This document shows positions 8,438 through 17,450 of a stretch of DNA of 64,000 bases, piece after piece. Where the stretch lies: the NCBI RefSeq assembly GCF_009664835.1, contig NZ_CP045929.1:682001-746000 (forward strand). Reading direction: 5' to 3'. Position 1 is the first letter of the stretch; every line of letters starts with the position of its first letter. Origin of the DNA: Allosaccharopolyspora coralli. Lineage in GTDB: Bacteria; Actinomycetota; Actinomycetes; Mycobacteriales; Pseudonocardiaceae. The position numbers and the translations under genes were made by a program. The notes under the pieces are model-generated. The model worked only from the letters and a program-made list of their open reading frames with translations. It did no database searches and was not told the origin of the DNA.

Positions 8438-9109
8438 ATGACCCACGCCCCGCACGAGCTCGTCCTCGACGGCGACCCGCTCGAGGCCATCGGGGCAGGC
8501 GCCCGCGTCGGCTACGCCCGGGTGTCCACCGCCGACCAGAACCTGCGCCGCCAGGTCGACGCCCTCACCGGTGCCGGCTGCATCCGGGTGTTCGAGGAGA
8601 AGCTCAGCGGGAAGAACGCGGAGCGGCCCGAGCTGTGGACCTGCCTGGACTACCTCCGTAAAGGCGACACCCTCGTCGTCCTGGAACTCTCCCGTCTCGG
8701 CCGCAGCCTGCAAGACCTGCTGTCCCTGGTCAGCGAGCTGCGCAGGCGCGGCGTCGAGTTCACCTCGCTGCACGAGAACCTCGACACCACCACACCGGGA
8801 GGCAGGCTCGTGTTCCACGTCTTCGCCGCGCTGGCCGAGTTCATCCGCGAACTCATCGTCGACGGCACCCGCGAAGGCCTCGCGGCCGCAAAGGCCAACG
8901 GGGTCCGGCTCGGCCGGCCACCGGCCATGACCCCCGAACAGATCCGCCACGCGCGCGCACTGCTCGCCGAACCCGACACCACCGTGGCCTCCATCGCCCG
9001 CCTGCTCGGCGTCAGCCGCTCCACGATCTACAAATACCTCCCCGAACTCAGCGCCAACCGGGCTCTCGAACCCGCTGAATCCGGCCCGCCCCCAGCGCTC
9101 CCGAGCTAA
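8438..9109 (+). CDS. tnpR: Tn3-type serine resolvase
   Basis: A 223-residue small serine recombinase. The N-terminal catalytic domain has RVGYARVSTADQNLRRQ, with the nucleophile Ser in RVST, and LELSRLGRSL holds the catalytic arginines. The E-helix region (VFHVFAALAEFIRELI) and a C-terminal HTH (VASIARLLGVSRSTIYKYL) follow. ATG at 8438 is preferred over GTG at 8429 because GAAGG lies about 9 nt upstream of it. The stop codon TAA at 9107-9109 sits inside the terminal inverted repeat 9106-9143. A close paralogue is encoded at 18009-18656. Confidence 0.92.
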   Translation: MTHAPHELVLDGDPLEAIGAGARVGYARVSTADQNLRRQVDALTGAGCIRVFEEKLSGKNAERPELWTCLDYLRKGDTLVVLELSRLGRSLQDLLSLVSELRRRGVEFTSLHENLDTTTPGGRLVFHVFAALAEFIRELIVDGTREGLAAAKANGVRLGRPPAMTPEQIRHARALLAEPDTTVASIARLLGVSRSTIYKYLPELSANRALEPAESGPPPALPS

Positions 9110-9143
9110 CCGTTGTTTTTTCGGCACCTGCTACCGCTACCCC
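9106..9143 (-). repeat. Tn3-type 38-bp terminal inverted repeat A
   Basis: Read on the minus strand it starts GGGGTAGCGGTAGCAGGTG at 9143 and ends CAACGGTTAG. Repeats of the same length and core (CGGTAGCA, then CAACG, then TTAG) occur at 17413-17450 and 33275-33312. The GGGG outer end at 9143 means the element lies to the left. Its junction cuts another resolvase gene. Confidence 0.8.
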
Positions 9144-9419
9144 GTTGAGCACGACCAGATCGACGTGCTTGGCTTGCAGCTGGTTGGACAGCTCGATGAG
9201 GTGCTCCAGCGACCGGCCGAGTCGGTCGAGCTTGGTGACCACGAGCTGGTCGCCGGTGCGGTTGGCCGCCAGTAGCGCTTTCTCCAGTTCCGGTCGGCGC
9301 GCGAGCGTGCCGGAGGCCTTGTCGACGAAGACCTCGTCGCAGCCTGCCGCAGTCAGCACGTCGTGCTGGGCTTCGGGGTGCTGGTCGCGGGTGGAGACTC
9401 GTCCGTAGCCGATCCGCAT
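9144..9419 (-). pseudogene. Truncated serine resolvase/invertase, N-terminal part
   Basis: The first 90 or so residues of a small serine recombinase: MRIGYGRVSTRDQHPEAQ, with Ser in RVST, KASGTLARRPEL and TKLDRLGRSLEHLIEL. Homology stops at LVVLN, exactly where inverted repeat A begins; beyond it the frame reads the repeat and the neighbouring resolvase antisense. The C-terminal half and HTH are missing. It was evidently cut when the element ending at 9143 inserted. A resolvase-like HTH remnant is encoded at 34889-35170, but nothing shows that it is the missing half. Confidence 0.82.
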
Positions 9420-9665
9420 GGCCCGGACCGTATTGCGAAGGCCCGACAGCGTGACGGTGGCGCGGACACGGGTTGCGTTACAGACCCGACCTGCGAAAAC
9501 ACTCGACGGCTTGCAATGTCTCGTGAACGTTCGTTTGTGCGACGGTGCTCTTCCGAGAAGGTAAGGGCGCCGTCTGGTTGGTGAGAGTGTCGAGCTTTTG
9601 CGGATGCGGTCGACGGGAAGTCGGGTCAGGCGCTGGCGCCGTGCGTGATCGTCACCCGGCCCCCG

Positions 9666-11117
9666 TCAGCGGACCTGGATGGTGGCCATCATGCCGGCGT
9701 CTTCGTGGTCGAGGATGTGGCAGTGGAAGACGCTGCGGCCGGGATAGGCGGTGAACGGAATTCGCAAGCGTACCCAGCCTTGTGGTGGCACGAGCACGAC
9801 GTCTTGCGGTGTTCCGGATAGCGGGGCGTTGTCGCTGGTGGCCAGCACGACGAACGGCCATACGTGCAGGTGGAACGGGTGGGTCATCGGGGTGGTGTTG
9901 ACCACGGTCCACTCTTCGACTGTGCCGAAACGAACGAGTTGGTCGGTGCGGTCGGGGTCGAAGGCGCGGCCGTCGATTCCGAGGCTCATGCCTGCCGTGC
10001 CCATTCCCATGGTGAACGCGACCTCGCGCCGTTTCCCGTCCGTCGTGGCGCGCGGTTGCTCGGCGGGCAGCGCTGGCGGCAGCGGGGCCGGCTTCGCCTC
10101 GGGGCCCCCGGCCATCAGAGTGGCCAGCAGCACCCGTTCGCTGCGGACACCGCCGCCCATACCGCCCATGCCCATGCCGCCGCGGTCTACTGGCTCGGAC
10201 AGAAGGGGGAAACGCCCGGGTGTCGTCGGACGCACCAGGACGTCGGCGCGGCTACCGGGCGGGAGCACGACGCGTTGCTGGCTTTCCGGGGCGGGCAGGA
10301 ACGCCCCGTCCCGAGCGACGAGGTCGAGTTCGTGTCCGGCCAGCCGCAGCGCCAGTACCCGGGAGGCGCAACCGTTGATCACGCGCCAGCGCTGCGCGGT
10401 CCCCGGCGCGGCGCCGAGGGTGGGTTGATGCTGCCCGTTGACCAGGACCAGTTCACCCTCCCGGCCTTGCATCCGCTCCATCCGGTCGGGGCGGGCAACG
10501 ACGCCGTCCACGGTCATCGTCGTGTCCGTGACCAGCAGAACGCGGTCCTGTTCGACGGGCAGGTCCGGGCCGTCATCGACCAGCAGCGCCCCGCCGAGCC
10601 CGCCGAAGACCTGATCGGCGACCAGCCCGTGGCGGTGCGGGTGGTACCAGAAGGTCCCGGTCGGGTGGTCGCGTGGGATACGGAATAGGTAGTCGAACGA
10701 GGTTCCCGGTTCGATCCGCAGGAATGGATTGTCGCCGTTGCCCTGCGGCGAAACGCGAAGCCCGTGGGTGTGCAGGTTGGTGGGCTCGGCGAGCCCGTTG
10801 ATCAGCCGGACTGCGAGGTCGTCTCCCGGCCGGACCCGCAGTGTCGGTCCTGGTGAGCTCCCGTTGTAGCCCAGCGCCTCGGTGTCGCGCCCGGCCAGCG
10901 CCACGCCCGCGGCGGCAGCGAGCTCCACCTGCAACCTGCCGCCGCGGCTGCTGAGCACGCGTGGTTCGCGCAGCGGCGCTGCGGTGGCGGCCGGACGGAA
11001 CCCGCCGCCGGCCGAGTTTGCGCTCCACAGCCATCCCGCGGTGCCGCCTGCCACACTCGCGGCACCCGCCGCGGCCACACCCATCGCGCGCCGCCGGCTG
11101 ATTGGTCGGCCACTCAC
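9666..11117 (-). CDS. Multicopper oxidase (CueO/laccase-like), Tat-exported
   Basis: A 483-residue three-domain multicopper oxidase. The N-terminus has a twin-arginine signal (RRRAMGVAAAG). All four copper-ligand blocks are present: HTHGLR, WYHPHRHG, HPFHLHVWP and HCHILDHEDAGMM, the last holding the type 1 Cys and axial Met. A Met-rich stretch (MGMGGMGGG, then TMGMGTAGMSLG) resembles the Cu(I)-handling insert of CueO. Probable role: periplasmic or extracellular oxidation of Cu(I) or phenolics. It overlaps the upstream SHOCT gene by 4 bp, and that gene lies 177 bp downstream of the sulfur genes on the same strand. Confidence 0.93.
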   Translation of the reverse strand: MSGRPISRRRAMGVAAAGAASVAGGTAGWLWSANSAGGGFRPAATAAPLREPRVLSSRGGRLQVELAAAAGVALAGRDTEALGYNGSSPGPTLRVRPGDDLAVRLINGLAEPTNLHTHGLRVSPQGNGDNPFLRIEPGTSFDYLFRIPRDHPTGTFWYHPHRHGLVADQVFGGLGGALLVDDGPDLPVEQDRVLLVTDTTMTVDGVVARPDRMERMQGREGELVLVNGQHQPTLGAAPGTAQRWRVINGCASRVLALRLAGHELDLVARDGAFLPAPESQQRVVLPPGSRADVLVRPTTPGRFPLLSEPVDRGGMGMGGMGGGVRSERVLLATLMAGGPEAKPAPLPPALPAEQPRATTDGKRREVAFTMGMGTAGMSLGIDGRAFDPDRTDQLVRFGTVEEWTVVNTTPMTHPFHLHVWPFVVLATSDNAPLSGTPQDVVLVPPQGWVRLRIPFTAYPGRSVFHCHILDHEDAGMMATIQVR

Positions 11118-11329
11118 TGCAGCTCGTCTCGCATCTGGCGGTACTGCTGCTCGTCGATCTCCCCACGAGCGAACCGCTCGTCCAGGATCTGGCGCGCCGA
11201 CGGCACCGAACGCGGCGGAGCGGTTGCCCCACCCCGGACAAGCCGGAAAGCCACGTACCCGAGCAGGATGAGCCCGACCAGCACCAGCAGTGGCCAGACC
11301 AGCATCCAGCCCATCATGCCATCCATCAT
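11114..11329 (-). CDS. Small membrane protein with SHOCT domain
   Basis: About 71 residues: a Met-rich N-terminus (MMDGMMGWML), one transmembrane helix (LLVLVGLILLGYVAFRL) and a C-terminal SHOCT motif (ARQILDERFARGEIDEQQY). SHOCT domains are short C-terminal oligomerisation modules, and the biochemical role is unknown. ATG at 11329 is preferred over GTG at 11338 because AGGTGAG is then correctly spaced. The 4-bp overlap with the multicopper oxidase gene suggests translational coupling and a shared role in copper handling at the membrane. Confidence 0.8.
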   Translation of the reverse strand: MMDGMMGWMLVWPLLVLVGLILLGYVAFRLVRGGATAPPRSVPSARQILDERFARGEIDEQQYRQMRDELQ

Positions 11330-11505
11330 CGTGCTCACCTCACTGCTCTGAGTGCCGGGTCACCCAGCGGGGCTTGCGGCGGCCAGGCGTTCGACGATGC
11401 CGAGCTTAACCACTCATGCTGGTGGTGACCGTGCCGTCGGAGCCGACCACGGCCAGCTGATCCGGCGTCAGGTCCCGCACCACAGTGCCCCTCGGAGTTA
11501 CCGCG

Positions 11506-12903
11506 TCAGCCTGCCTGCGTGGGCAGGTCTGCCTGTTTCCAGGCGGTCATGCCGCCGAGGACGTTGCGCACGTCGGTGTGCCCGTGGCGTTGCAGCAGGC
11601 TGGTGGCCACCGAGGAGCGGTAGCCGCTGCCGCAGGTCACCGCCACCGGCTTGCCGTCGGGGACCTCGTCGAGGCGTTCGGGCAGTTCGGCGCCGGTGAT
11701 GTAGGCAGCGCCGGGCACGTGTCCGCCAGCCCACTCACTGGGTTGGCGCACGTCCAGCAGCTCGGTCTCGCCGCGGGCGAGTTCGTCGTTGAGCTCGTGC
11801 ACGGTGATCTGAGGAGTTTCCTCAAGGGGTTTGGCGGCCGTACGCCAGGCGCTCATGCCGCCGCGCAACCACCCCAGCGGAGGTGGGTAGCCGATCCGCA
11901 GCAACTGCCACGTGGCCTCCCATAGCTCCCCTGGTTGGTCGAGGATCAGCAGCACCTGCGCGTCCGCGGGTAGCACCGTGCCCGCCCAGGTGGGAAACGC
12001 CGTGCCGAGACCGACGTTGAGGGCACCGGGGATGTGTCCTCCGCCGAAGGCTTCCGGTGAACGGGCGTCCAACACGATCGTGCCGGTTTCGCGGTGTTGT
12101 TCGAACTCAGCGACGGTCAAGGCCGGTGGCTCGGCCAGCACTCCGAGTGGCTGGACACCGGTCATGTTGCGGCTGCGCATGCGCAGCCAGTACGGCGGTA
12201 CCGCAGGCAGGTTGTCTAGTCGGAGGCATTCGCGGACGAAGCCCTCAGTGTTGTCCACTTCGGATAGGATCGCGTTCGAGTGCCGCTCGTAGCCCAGGGT
12301 GGTCGAGAGGCGGCTGCCGATGCTGCCTCCGCACAGCGAGCCCGCCACGTGGGTGGGAAACACCTGCACGTGGTCGGGCAGGGCCAGCAGCTTGTCCTGA
12401 ATCGTTGCGCAGAACGTCCGCGCGGCTTCCTGTGCTTTCTCCTGACCGCCGAGCAGGTCCGGGCGAGCCAGGTCTCCGACCAGCAGGGCCCCACCGGAGA
12501 GCAACAGCGCCGGATGATCGGCGCTCATGGCACGGTCGTAGACCAGCAGGCTGATGTGCTCCGGTGTGTGCCCCGGGGTGTGCAGCACTTCGAGCCCGAC
12601 GTCGCCGATCTCGATGACCTGCCCGTCGCTGATCGGCTGGTGGGAATAGCCGAACTCGCCGGCTGCTGATCCCCACACCTGGGCACCGGTGCGTTCGGTG
12701 AGCTCGGTCAGCCCGGACAGGTAGTCGTTGTGGCCGTGCGAATCGGCCGTGTAGGCGATGCGCATGCCATGAGTGCGTGCTGCTTCCGTGTAGACGTTCA
12801 CGTCCCGGCGCGGGTCGAACACCAGCGCCTGCCCGGTCTTCTCATCCCCGATGAGGTAGGAGGCGTGTCCCAGGGACTGCAGGTAGAACTGCTGGAACAG
12901 CAT
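11506..12903 (-). CDS. Metallo-beta-lactamase/rhodanese fusion (persulfide dioxygenase type)
   Basis: A 465-residue fusion. The N-terminal metallo-beta-lactamase fold has ADSHGHNDYLSG as its metal motif, TPGHTPEHIS and PTHVAGSLCGG. Two rhodanese domains follow: the first (VLDARSPEAFGGGHIPGA) has no obvious active Cys, and the second has the loop VTCGSGYRSS with Cys. Family members oxidise glutathione or mycothiol persulfide to sulfite, with rhodanese transferring sulfur. ATG at 12903 follows GAGAGGT and sits 4 nt after the stop of the upstream rhodanese gene, so both belong to the sulfane-sulfur operon. Confidence 0.88.
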   Translation of the reverse strand: MLFQQFYLQSLGHASYLIGDEKTGQALVFDPRRDVNVYTEAARTHGMRIAYTADSHGHNDYLSGLTELTERTGAQVWGSAAGEFGYSHQPISDGQVIEIGDVGLEVLHTPGHTPEHISLLVYDRAMSADHPALLLSGGALLVGDLARPDLLGGQEKAQEAARTFCATIQDKLLALPDHVQVFPTHVAGSLCGGSIGSRLSTTLGYERHSNAILSEVDNTEGFVRECLRLDNLPAVPPYWLRMRSRNMTGVQPLGVLAEPPALTVAEFEQHRETGTIVLDARSPEAFGGGHIPGALNVGLGTAFPTWAGTVLPADAQVLLILDQPGELWEATWQLLRIGYPPPLGWLRGGMSAWRTAAKPLEETPQITVHELNDELARGETELLDVRQPSEWAGGHVPGAAYITGAELPERLDEVPDGKPVAVTCGSGYRSSVATSLLQRHGHTDVRNVLGGMTAWKQADLPTQAG

Positions 12904-12907
12904 GGTC

Positions 12908-13228
12908 TCACGCCACCTCTCCCGGCTGCTCATCGTCGGGAGTGCGCACCGGTAGATCCTGCTCGGACCAGGCCTGAATGCCTCCGTCGAGATTGTCGGC
13001 GCGATAGCCGTGCCCAGTCAGGAACTCGGCCATCTTGCCGCTCCGGCTGCCGCTGCGGCACACCGTGACAACCGGTTGCTGCTGATCCACCTCCTCGAGC
13101 CGCCCGGGCAGTTCGTTCATCGGGATCCACCGCGAGCCAGGAATCCGCCCGGCCTGCCACTCCTGCGGCTCCCGAACATCGACCAGCTGTATCCGATCTT
13201 GTTGCCCGTACAGGTCCTTGGGATCCAT
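12908..13228 (-). CDS. Single-domain rhodanese
   Basis: A 106-residue rhodanese: VDVREPQEWQAGRIPGS, then the active-site loop VVTVCRSGSRSGKM with the persulfide-carrying Cys, and the closing DGGIQAWSEQDLPV. It is a cytosolic sulfurtransferase that moves sulfane sulfur between low-molecular thiols. ATG at 13228 follows AAGGGAG; longer readings add low-complexity residues. It is directly upstream of the lactamase/rhodanese fusion gene and 289 bp downstream of the TSUP transporter gene. Confidence 0.88.
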   Translation of the reverse strand: MDPKDLYGQQDRIQLVDVREPQEWQAGRIPGSRWIPMNELPGRLEEVDQQQPVVTVCRSGSRSGKMAEFLTGHGYRADNLDGGIQAWSEQDLPVRTPDDEQPGEVA

Positions 13229-13517
13229 GGCCACTCCCTTTCCGAAGCGATCCCGCAAGTCGGCGACACCGACATGCCGGAAGGACGAACCGATTCCGGT
13301 CCCTTCCTCGTCCGTTACCCGGTAGCCGCTCCCCCCATGCAGGCACACACCCTGTCCTTCCGATGTTCCCAAGCCCCGGAGAAGGGGGCCGCTGGTCACA
13401 GGCATGGCCCCGGAGACGGTGGGCCGCCCGGCAGTCGCAGGGGACGGGTCAATACTCGAGTTGTTTTCTGCGCGCGCTACCGCGGTGGCTTGGTGACGAG
13501 CACGAACTGCGCGGCAC

Positions 13518-14303
13518 TTATCCGAGTGCGGTGGGATTGAGGATGGCCGCCGTGGCCACACCGGCGGCGACGATGAGGACGATGTAGGCGAACCAGCGGC
13601 GCAGGGTGGCTGCCGGCAGGCGGGGTGCCAGCCGGCCCGCGAGTGTGGAGATGACCAGGGCGGTGCCGGCGAAGACGGCGAGGAGGGTGTAGTCGAGCGA
13701 GGCTGCCGTGGTGGCGTGGGCGGCCAGCCCGGCCAGGGAGTTGATGAGCACGATCACCAGTGAGGTGGCCACGGCCGCGTGGGCCTCGAGCCCGAGCAGG
13801 GCGGCAAGCGCGGGGACGATGACGAAGCCGCCGCCGACGCCGAACAGGCCGGTGAGCACCCCGACGCCGGCGCCGGCGCCCAGGGATTTGGGCAGGCAGC
13901 TGCGCCAGTCGATGCCGCCTTCGCCGGTGCGGCAGGCGCCGGCGTGGTTCTCCCCGCCGCGCAGCATGCGCACGGCCACCACGACCATGAGCGCGGCGAA
14001 GGCCAGCAGCAGCCAGCGCTGCGGAACCAGCCGTCCCAGAGCGGTGCCGGCGAAGGCGGCCGGGATGCCGGCGGCACCGAAGACCAGGGCCACCGGCCAC
14101 CGCACGTGGGCGCGCCGTGTGCGGGGGGCGATGCCACCCACCGAGGAGACCGCGACCACGGCCAACGAGGTGGGAATCGCCATCTGCAGGGGTTGTCCGA
14201 CGCCGTAGACCAGCGCCGGCACCGCCAGGATCGACCCTCCGGCACCCAGCAGCCCCAGGGCCAGCCCGATGACCGCGCCGAACAGACCCGCCAGAACCAT
14301 CAT
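13518..14303 (-). CDS. TSUP (TauE/SafE) sulfite/sulfur anion exporter
   Basis: A 261-residue membrane protein of the TauE/SafE family with eight or so hydrophobic segments. It has the family's paired glycine-rich repeats: GLLGAGGSILAVPALVYG in the first half and GLFGVGGGFVIVPALAALLG in the second. In sulfide and thiosulfate oxidation operons such proteins export the sulfite made by persulfide dioxygenase, which fits this context. A Cys-containing loop (AGACRTGEGG, WRSCLPKS) lies between the halves. The start is ATG-ATG after AGGAG. Confidence 0.88.
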   Translation of the reverse strand: MMVLAGLFGAVIGLALGLLGAGGSILAVPALVYGVGQPLQMAIPTSLAVVAVSSVGGIAPRTRRAHVRWPVALVFGAAGIPAAFAGTALGRLVPQRWLLLAFAALMVVVAVRMLRGGENHAGACRTGEGGIDWRSCLPKSLGAGAGVGVLTGLFGVGGGFVIVPALAALLGLEAHAAVATSLVIVLINSLAGLAAHATTAASLDYTLLAVFAGTALVISTLAGRLAPRLPAATLRRWFAYIVLIVAAGVATAAILNPTALG

Positions 14304-14395
14304 CGTCTCCTGCTTCCTCGAGAACGCGCGGACGCGCCTCGGAACTCACACCGGGGGAGGGAAAGAGAAGGGCGGGCACGCCCGGGGCGGTCAGG

Positions 14396-14998
14396 TCAGC
14401 GGGACGGGGAACCCGCTGGGGCCTGCCCGCTGGTCAGGGCTTGAATCATGCTCGCCCCGTCGAAGTTCGGGGTGCGGTTGTGCGGCAGCAGGCCCAACAC
14501 GCGCGACATGGCGCAGGTGTTGGTGATCGCGGCGACGGTCAAACCGCCGCCGACGAAGCCGGCAAGCCACTTCAAGGGTTCGTAGGCGGTGCTGGCGAGT
14601 ACGCCGGTGAGCACGAGCAGCCCGGCGGCGAGCCGCACCTGGCGTTCCATGCCCCAGGTGCCCGAGCCGCGGTTGACGGGCGCGTCGTGCTGCTGCCACC
14701 CGGTGATCCCGCCGGACAGGACGCTGAGCTGGTCCAGTCCTGCAGACTCCAGCACGCTGCGTGCTTGATCCGCACGGACGCCGGAGGCGCACACCAGCAC
14801 GATCGGATCCTCGTGGTCGGCGGTGAGCTCGGTGCGGTGCTCGCGCAGCAGGTCCAGCGGCACGTTGTAGGAGCCGGGAATGTGGGTCGCGGCGAACTCG
14901 CCGGGGGTGCGCACGTCGATCAGCCGGGTGCGCGGGTTGTTCTCCAGCAGGCTGCGCACCTGCGGGGTATCCATGCTCACCGGTGTCGTGCGAGACAT
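14396..14998 (-). CDS. Rhodanese with C-terminal DUF2892 membrane domain (YgaP-like)
   Basis: A 200-residue protein. Residues 10-110 are a rhodanese domain (RLIDVRTPGEFAATHIPGS) with active loop VLVCASGVRA. The C-terminal 80 residues (MERQVRLAAGLLVLTGVLA onward, then FVGGGLTVAAITNTCAMSR) match the two-helix DUF2892 membrane hairpin with its conserved Cys. The same architecture occurs in E. coli YgaP, a membrane-bound sulfurtransferase. It may hand sulfane sulfur to the neighbouring exporter or dioxygenase. The start follows AAGGAAGGGAG. Confidence 0.9.
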   Translation of the reverse strand: MSRTTPVSMDTPQVRSLLENNPRTRLIDVRTPGEFAATHIPGSYNVPLDLLREHRTELTADHEDPIVLVCASGVRADQARSVLESAGLDQLSVLSGGITGWQQHDAPVNRGSGTWGMERQVRLAAGLLVLTGVLASTAYEPLKWLAGFVGGGLTVAAITNTCAMSRVLGLLPHNRTPNFDGASMIQALTSGQAPAGSPSR

Positions 14999-15056
14999 CG
15001 GTCTCCCTTCCTTGTTGGTCCTGTGGCGTGGTCAGTCGGGTTCTCGGTGCCGTGTC

Positions 15057-16478
15057 TCAGCGGGCTGGGGTCAGGTCGAGGCCGGCGTCCTCGGCGTTGG
15101 CGAAGAAGTCGTCGACGAGCACGACGTCACGAGCGGCGTGCTCCAGCAGGGAGGCCGCTGCGGTGGCGCGGTAGCCGCTGCCGCAGTGCACCCACACCGT
15201 CCCGGTGGGGACCTCGTCGACGCGGTCCTTGAGCTCGTACAGCGGAATGTGCACGGAGCCCTCGATGTGCGCGGAGCGCCACTCGTTGTTGGTGCGCACG
15301 TCCAGCACCACGTCCGCTGCGGGGAACCCGTCGACGCCGCCGTCGCGGACGGCGGCGAGGTCGGGGAAGGTGGCGGTGGTGGTGCTGCGCAGCTGATCGA
15401 CCTCGGCGGCCAGCTCCCGCGGGCGTCCTGATGCGGCCGCGGAGAACGTGTCGATGCCGATGCGGGCCAGTTCCCGCTGAGCGTCGGCGACCTGCTCGGG
15501 TGTCTCGCCGAGCAGAGTGATCGGTGCGCCCCAGTCGATCATCCAGCCCAGCCAGGTCGCCATCGGCCCGTCCAGGCCCAGGCTGACCGTGCCCGCCAGG
15601 TGCGAGGCCACGTAGGCAGTCCGCGAGCGCAGGTCCACCACCCACTCACCGGCCTGCAGGCGCCGCCGCAGTTCGTCCGGCGTGGCCCGGGCAGGCATGC
15701 GCAGGTCCAGCGGCTCGGGACCGGTGGTGTTGTGCACGCCCATGTGGGCGTAGTAGGCGGGATAGGCATCCAGACCGGACAGCATCTGCTCGACGAACTC
15801 GCCCTCGGCCAACGTCAGCGCCGGGTTGACCTGCTTCTGCTCGCCGATGGTGGCCGAGTCGCCGGAAGCCTGGCTGGCCGAGCAGAAGCTGCCGAACCCG
15901 TGGGTCGGCCAGATCTGCGCCCCGTCCGGCAGGGTCTCCACCAGCTTGCGCGTCGAGGCATGCTGGTGCCGGGCCAACTCGTGGCTGTGCTGCTCCCCCA
16001 GCAGATCGGTGCGCCCGGTGGTGCCGAACAGCAACGACCCCCCGGTGAACACCCCCACCGGGCCCTGCTCGCCCTCCAAGACGTAGGACAGGTGGTGATA
16101 CGTGTGCCCCGGTGTGGCCACCGCCCGCACCCGCATCCGTTCCGACACCTCGACCACGTCACCGTCGGCCAGCGGTGTGTGCGCGAACGGCGCCTCGTCC
16201 GCAGCGGCCACGCCGTAGTCGGCGCCCGTCAGTCGGGCCAGTTCTAGCCCGCCGGAGACGTAGTCGTTGTGCACGTGCGTCTCCAGCACCAGCGCGATGC
16301 GCACATCCAGGCGCCCGGCCGCGGCGAGGAACCGATCCACATCACGTTGCGGATCCACCACCACCGCCAGCGCACCATCGGTCGCCAGGTAACTGCGATC
16401 GCCCAACGACGAGGTGGCGATCACCTCCACACCCAGATCGCCGGCAAGCTGATGGTCGAGTTCTCGTACTGCCGTCAT
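15057..16478 (-). CDS. Metallo-beta-lactamase/rhodanese fusion, first gene of the sulfur operon
   Basis: A 473-residue paralogue of the 11506-12903 fusion. The metal motif ETHVHNDYVSGG is closer to the family norm, followed by TPGHTYHHLSY and PTHGFGSFCS. Two rhodanese domains follow: VVDLRSRTAYVASH is probably inactive, and VLDVRTNNEWRSAH has the active loop WVHCGSGYRATAA. Predicted role: persulfide dioxygenase coupled to sulfur transfer. It is the first gene after the operator at 16581-16600, so expression should respond to the CstR-like repressor encoded just upstream. Confidence 0.9.
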   Translation of the reverse strand: MTAVRELDHQLAGDLGVEVIATSSLGDRSYLATDGALAVVVDPQRDVDRFLAAAGRLDVRIALVLETHVHNDYVSGGLELARLTGADYGVAAADEAPFAHTPLADGDVVEVSERMRVRAVATPGHTYHHLSYVLEGEQGPVGVFTGGSLLFGTTGRTDLLGEQHSHELARHQHASTRKLVETLPDGAQIWPTHGFGSFCSASQASGDSATIGEQKQVNPALTLAEGEFVEQMLSGLDAYPAYYAHMGVHNTTGPEPLDLRMPARATPDELRRRLQAGEWVVDLRSRTAYVASHLAGTVSLGLDGPMATWLGWMIDWGAPITLLGETPEQVADAQRELARIGIDTFSAAASGRPRELAAEVDQLRSTTTATFPDLAAVRDGGVDGFPAADVVLDVRTNNEWRSAHIEGSVHIPLYELKDRVDEVPTGTVWVHCGSGYRATAAASLLEHAARDVVLVDDFFANAEDAGLDLTPAR

Positions 16479-16580
16479 CGTTGCGTTCCTCCTTCGATGT
16501 CACACGGAGTCGATCCACGTCGCGGTTTCGCCTGCCATCGACACCGCTCGTACTCCTGCCTCGTCATCGCTCCGAGAATA

Positions 16581-16600
16581 ATATACCCAGTGGGGTATAT
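16581..16600. promoter_or_regulatory. CsoR/CstR-type operator upstream of the sulfur operon
   Basis: Dyad ATATACCCAGTGGGGTATAT, with arms ATATACCC and GGGGTATAT. It lies 102 bp upstream of the first sulfur gene and overlaps an AT-rich region suitable for a -10. TACCC/GGGTA dyads are characteristic of CsoR-family sites. A similar site lies at 16959-16977. Confidence 0.8.
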
Positions 16601-16661
16601 ATAAGTTATACGAGTGGGCATGCACGAGAGCACACCCATCAGCGGCTAAGCGGGGCTTGAA

Positions 16662-16977
<316 letters not shown>

Positions 16978-17412
16978 CATGTCAAAAAAAGGGAGCAACG
17001 AGCAGCCGCAACCACCTCGCCCCGCCTGTAATAAGACCCAACGGGAGACCGGGCGGATGGGGTGATGTCGTCGGAGTACTCGTGGTGTCGACGCGAGTTC
17101 GGCAGGTGTGGTCTTGGATGAAGACTCCGGTGGTCAGGAACAGTGGGTGTGCCGAGGTGCCGCCGCAGCGGTGCCCGGTGCTGGCGCCGATGATCGAGCC
17201 GAGGGCGAAGATCAGTACGACCTGGGTCAGGCCGAGGGGCTGCTGCAGCGGTCGTTCCCGGAGGTGCGGGCCAAGCATTCCCGTCCTCGGCCGGCATTCC
17301 TGCCTGGCTGGCCCTGTACTCCCGAAGTTGTCCTGAGGGGCAAAGTAGCCGCGAGCGCTGGACATCAAGTCTTGGCTGAGCTCTGCTCCCGTTGCAGGGT
17401 GCGGTAGACGGT
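16978..17412. other. 435 bp with no recognisable gene
   Basis: A minus-strand frame encodes a hydrophobic piece (LTQVVLIFALGSIIGAS) that could be a remnant membrane protein, but it lacks a convincing start and family match. The stretch ends at a Tn3 inverted repeat, so it may be a truncated gene tail. Confidence 0.4.
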
Positions 17413-17450
17413 GGCCTTTCGGTAGCAGGTGCGCAGAAACCAACGCTTAG
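17413..17450 (+). repeat. Tn3-type 38-bp terminal inverted repeat C
   Basis: It shares CGGTAGCAGGTG, AAACCAACG and TTAG with repeat A over the same 38-bp length; the outer four bases are GGCC rather than GGGG. The outer end faces left, so the element lies to the right. The TAA stop of the DinB-like gene (17447-17449, minus strand) lies inside its inner end, as the resolvase stop does in repeat A. Confidence 0.7.

Noticed and set aside
16982..17443. Minus-strand frame with one hydrophobic segment
   Set aside because: It runs through a Tn3 repeat and lacks a start signal; reported only as a possible remnant.
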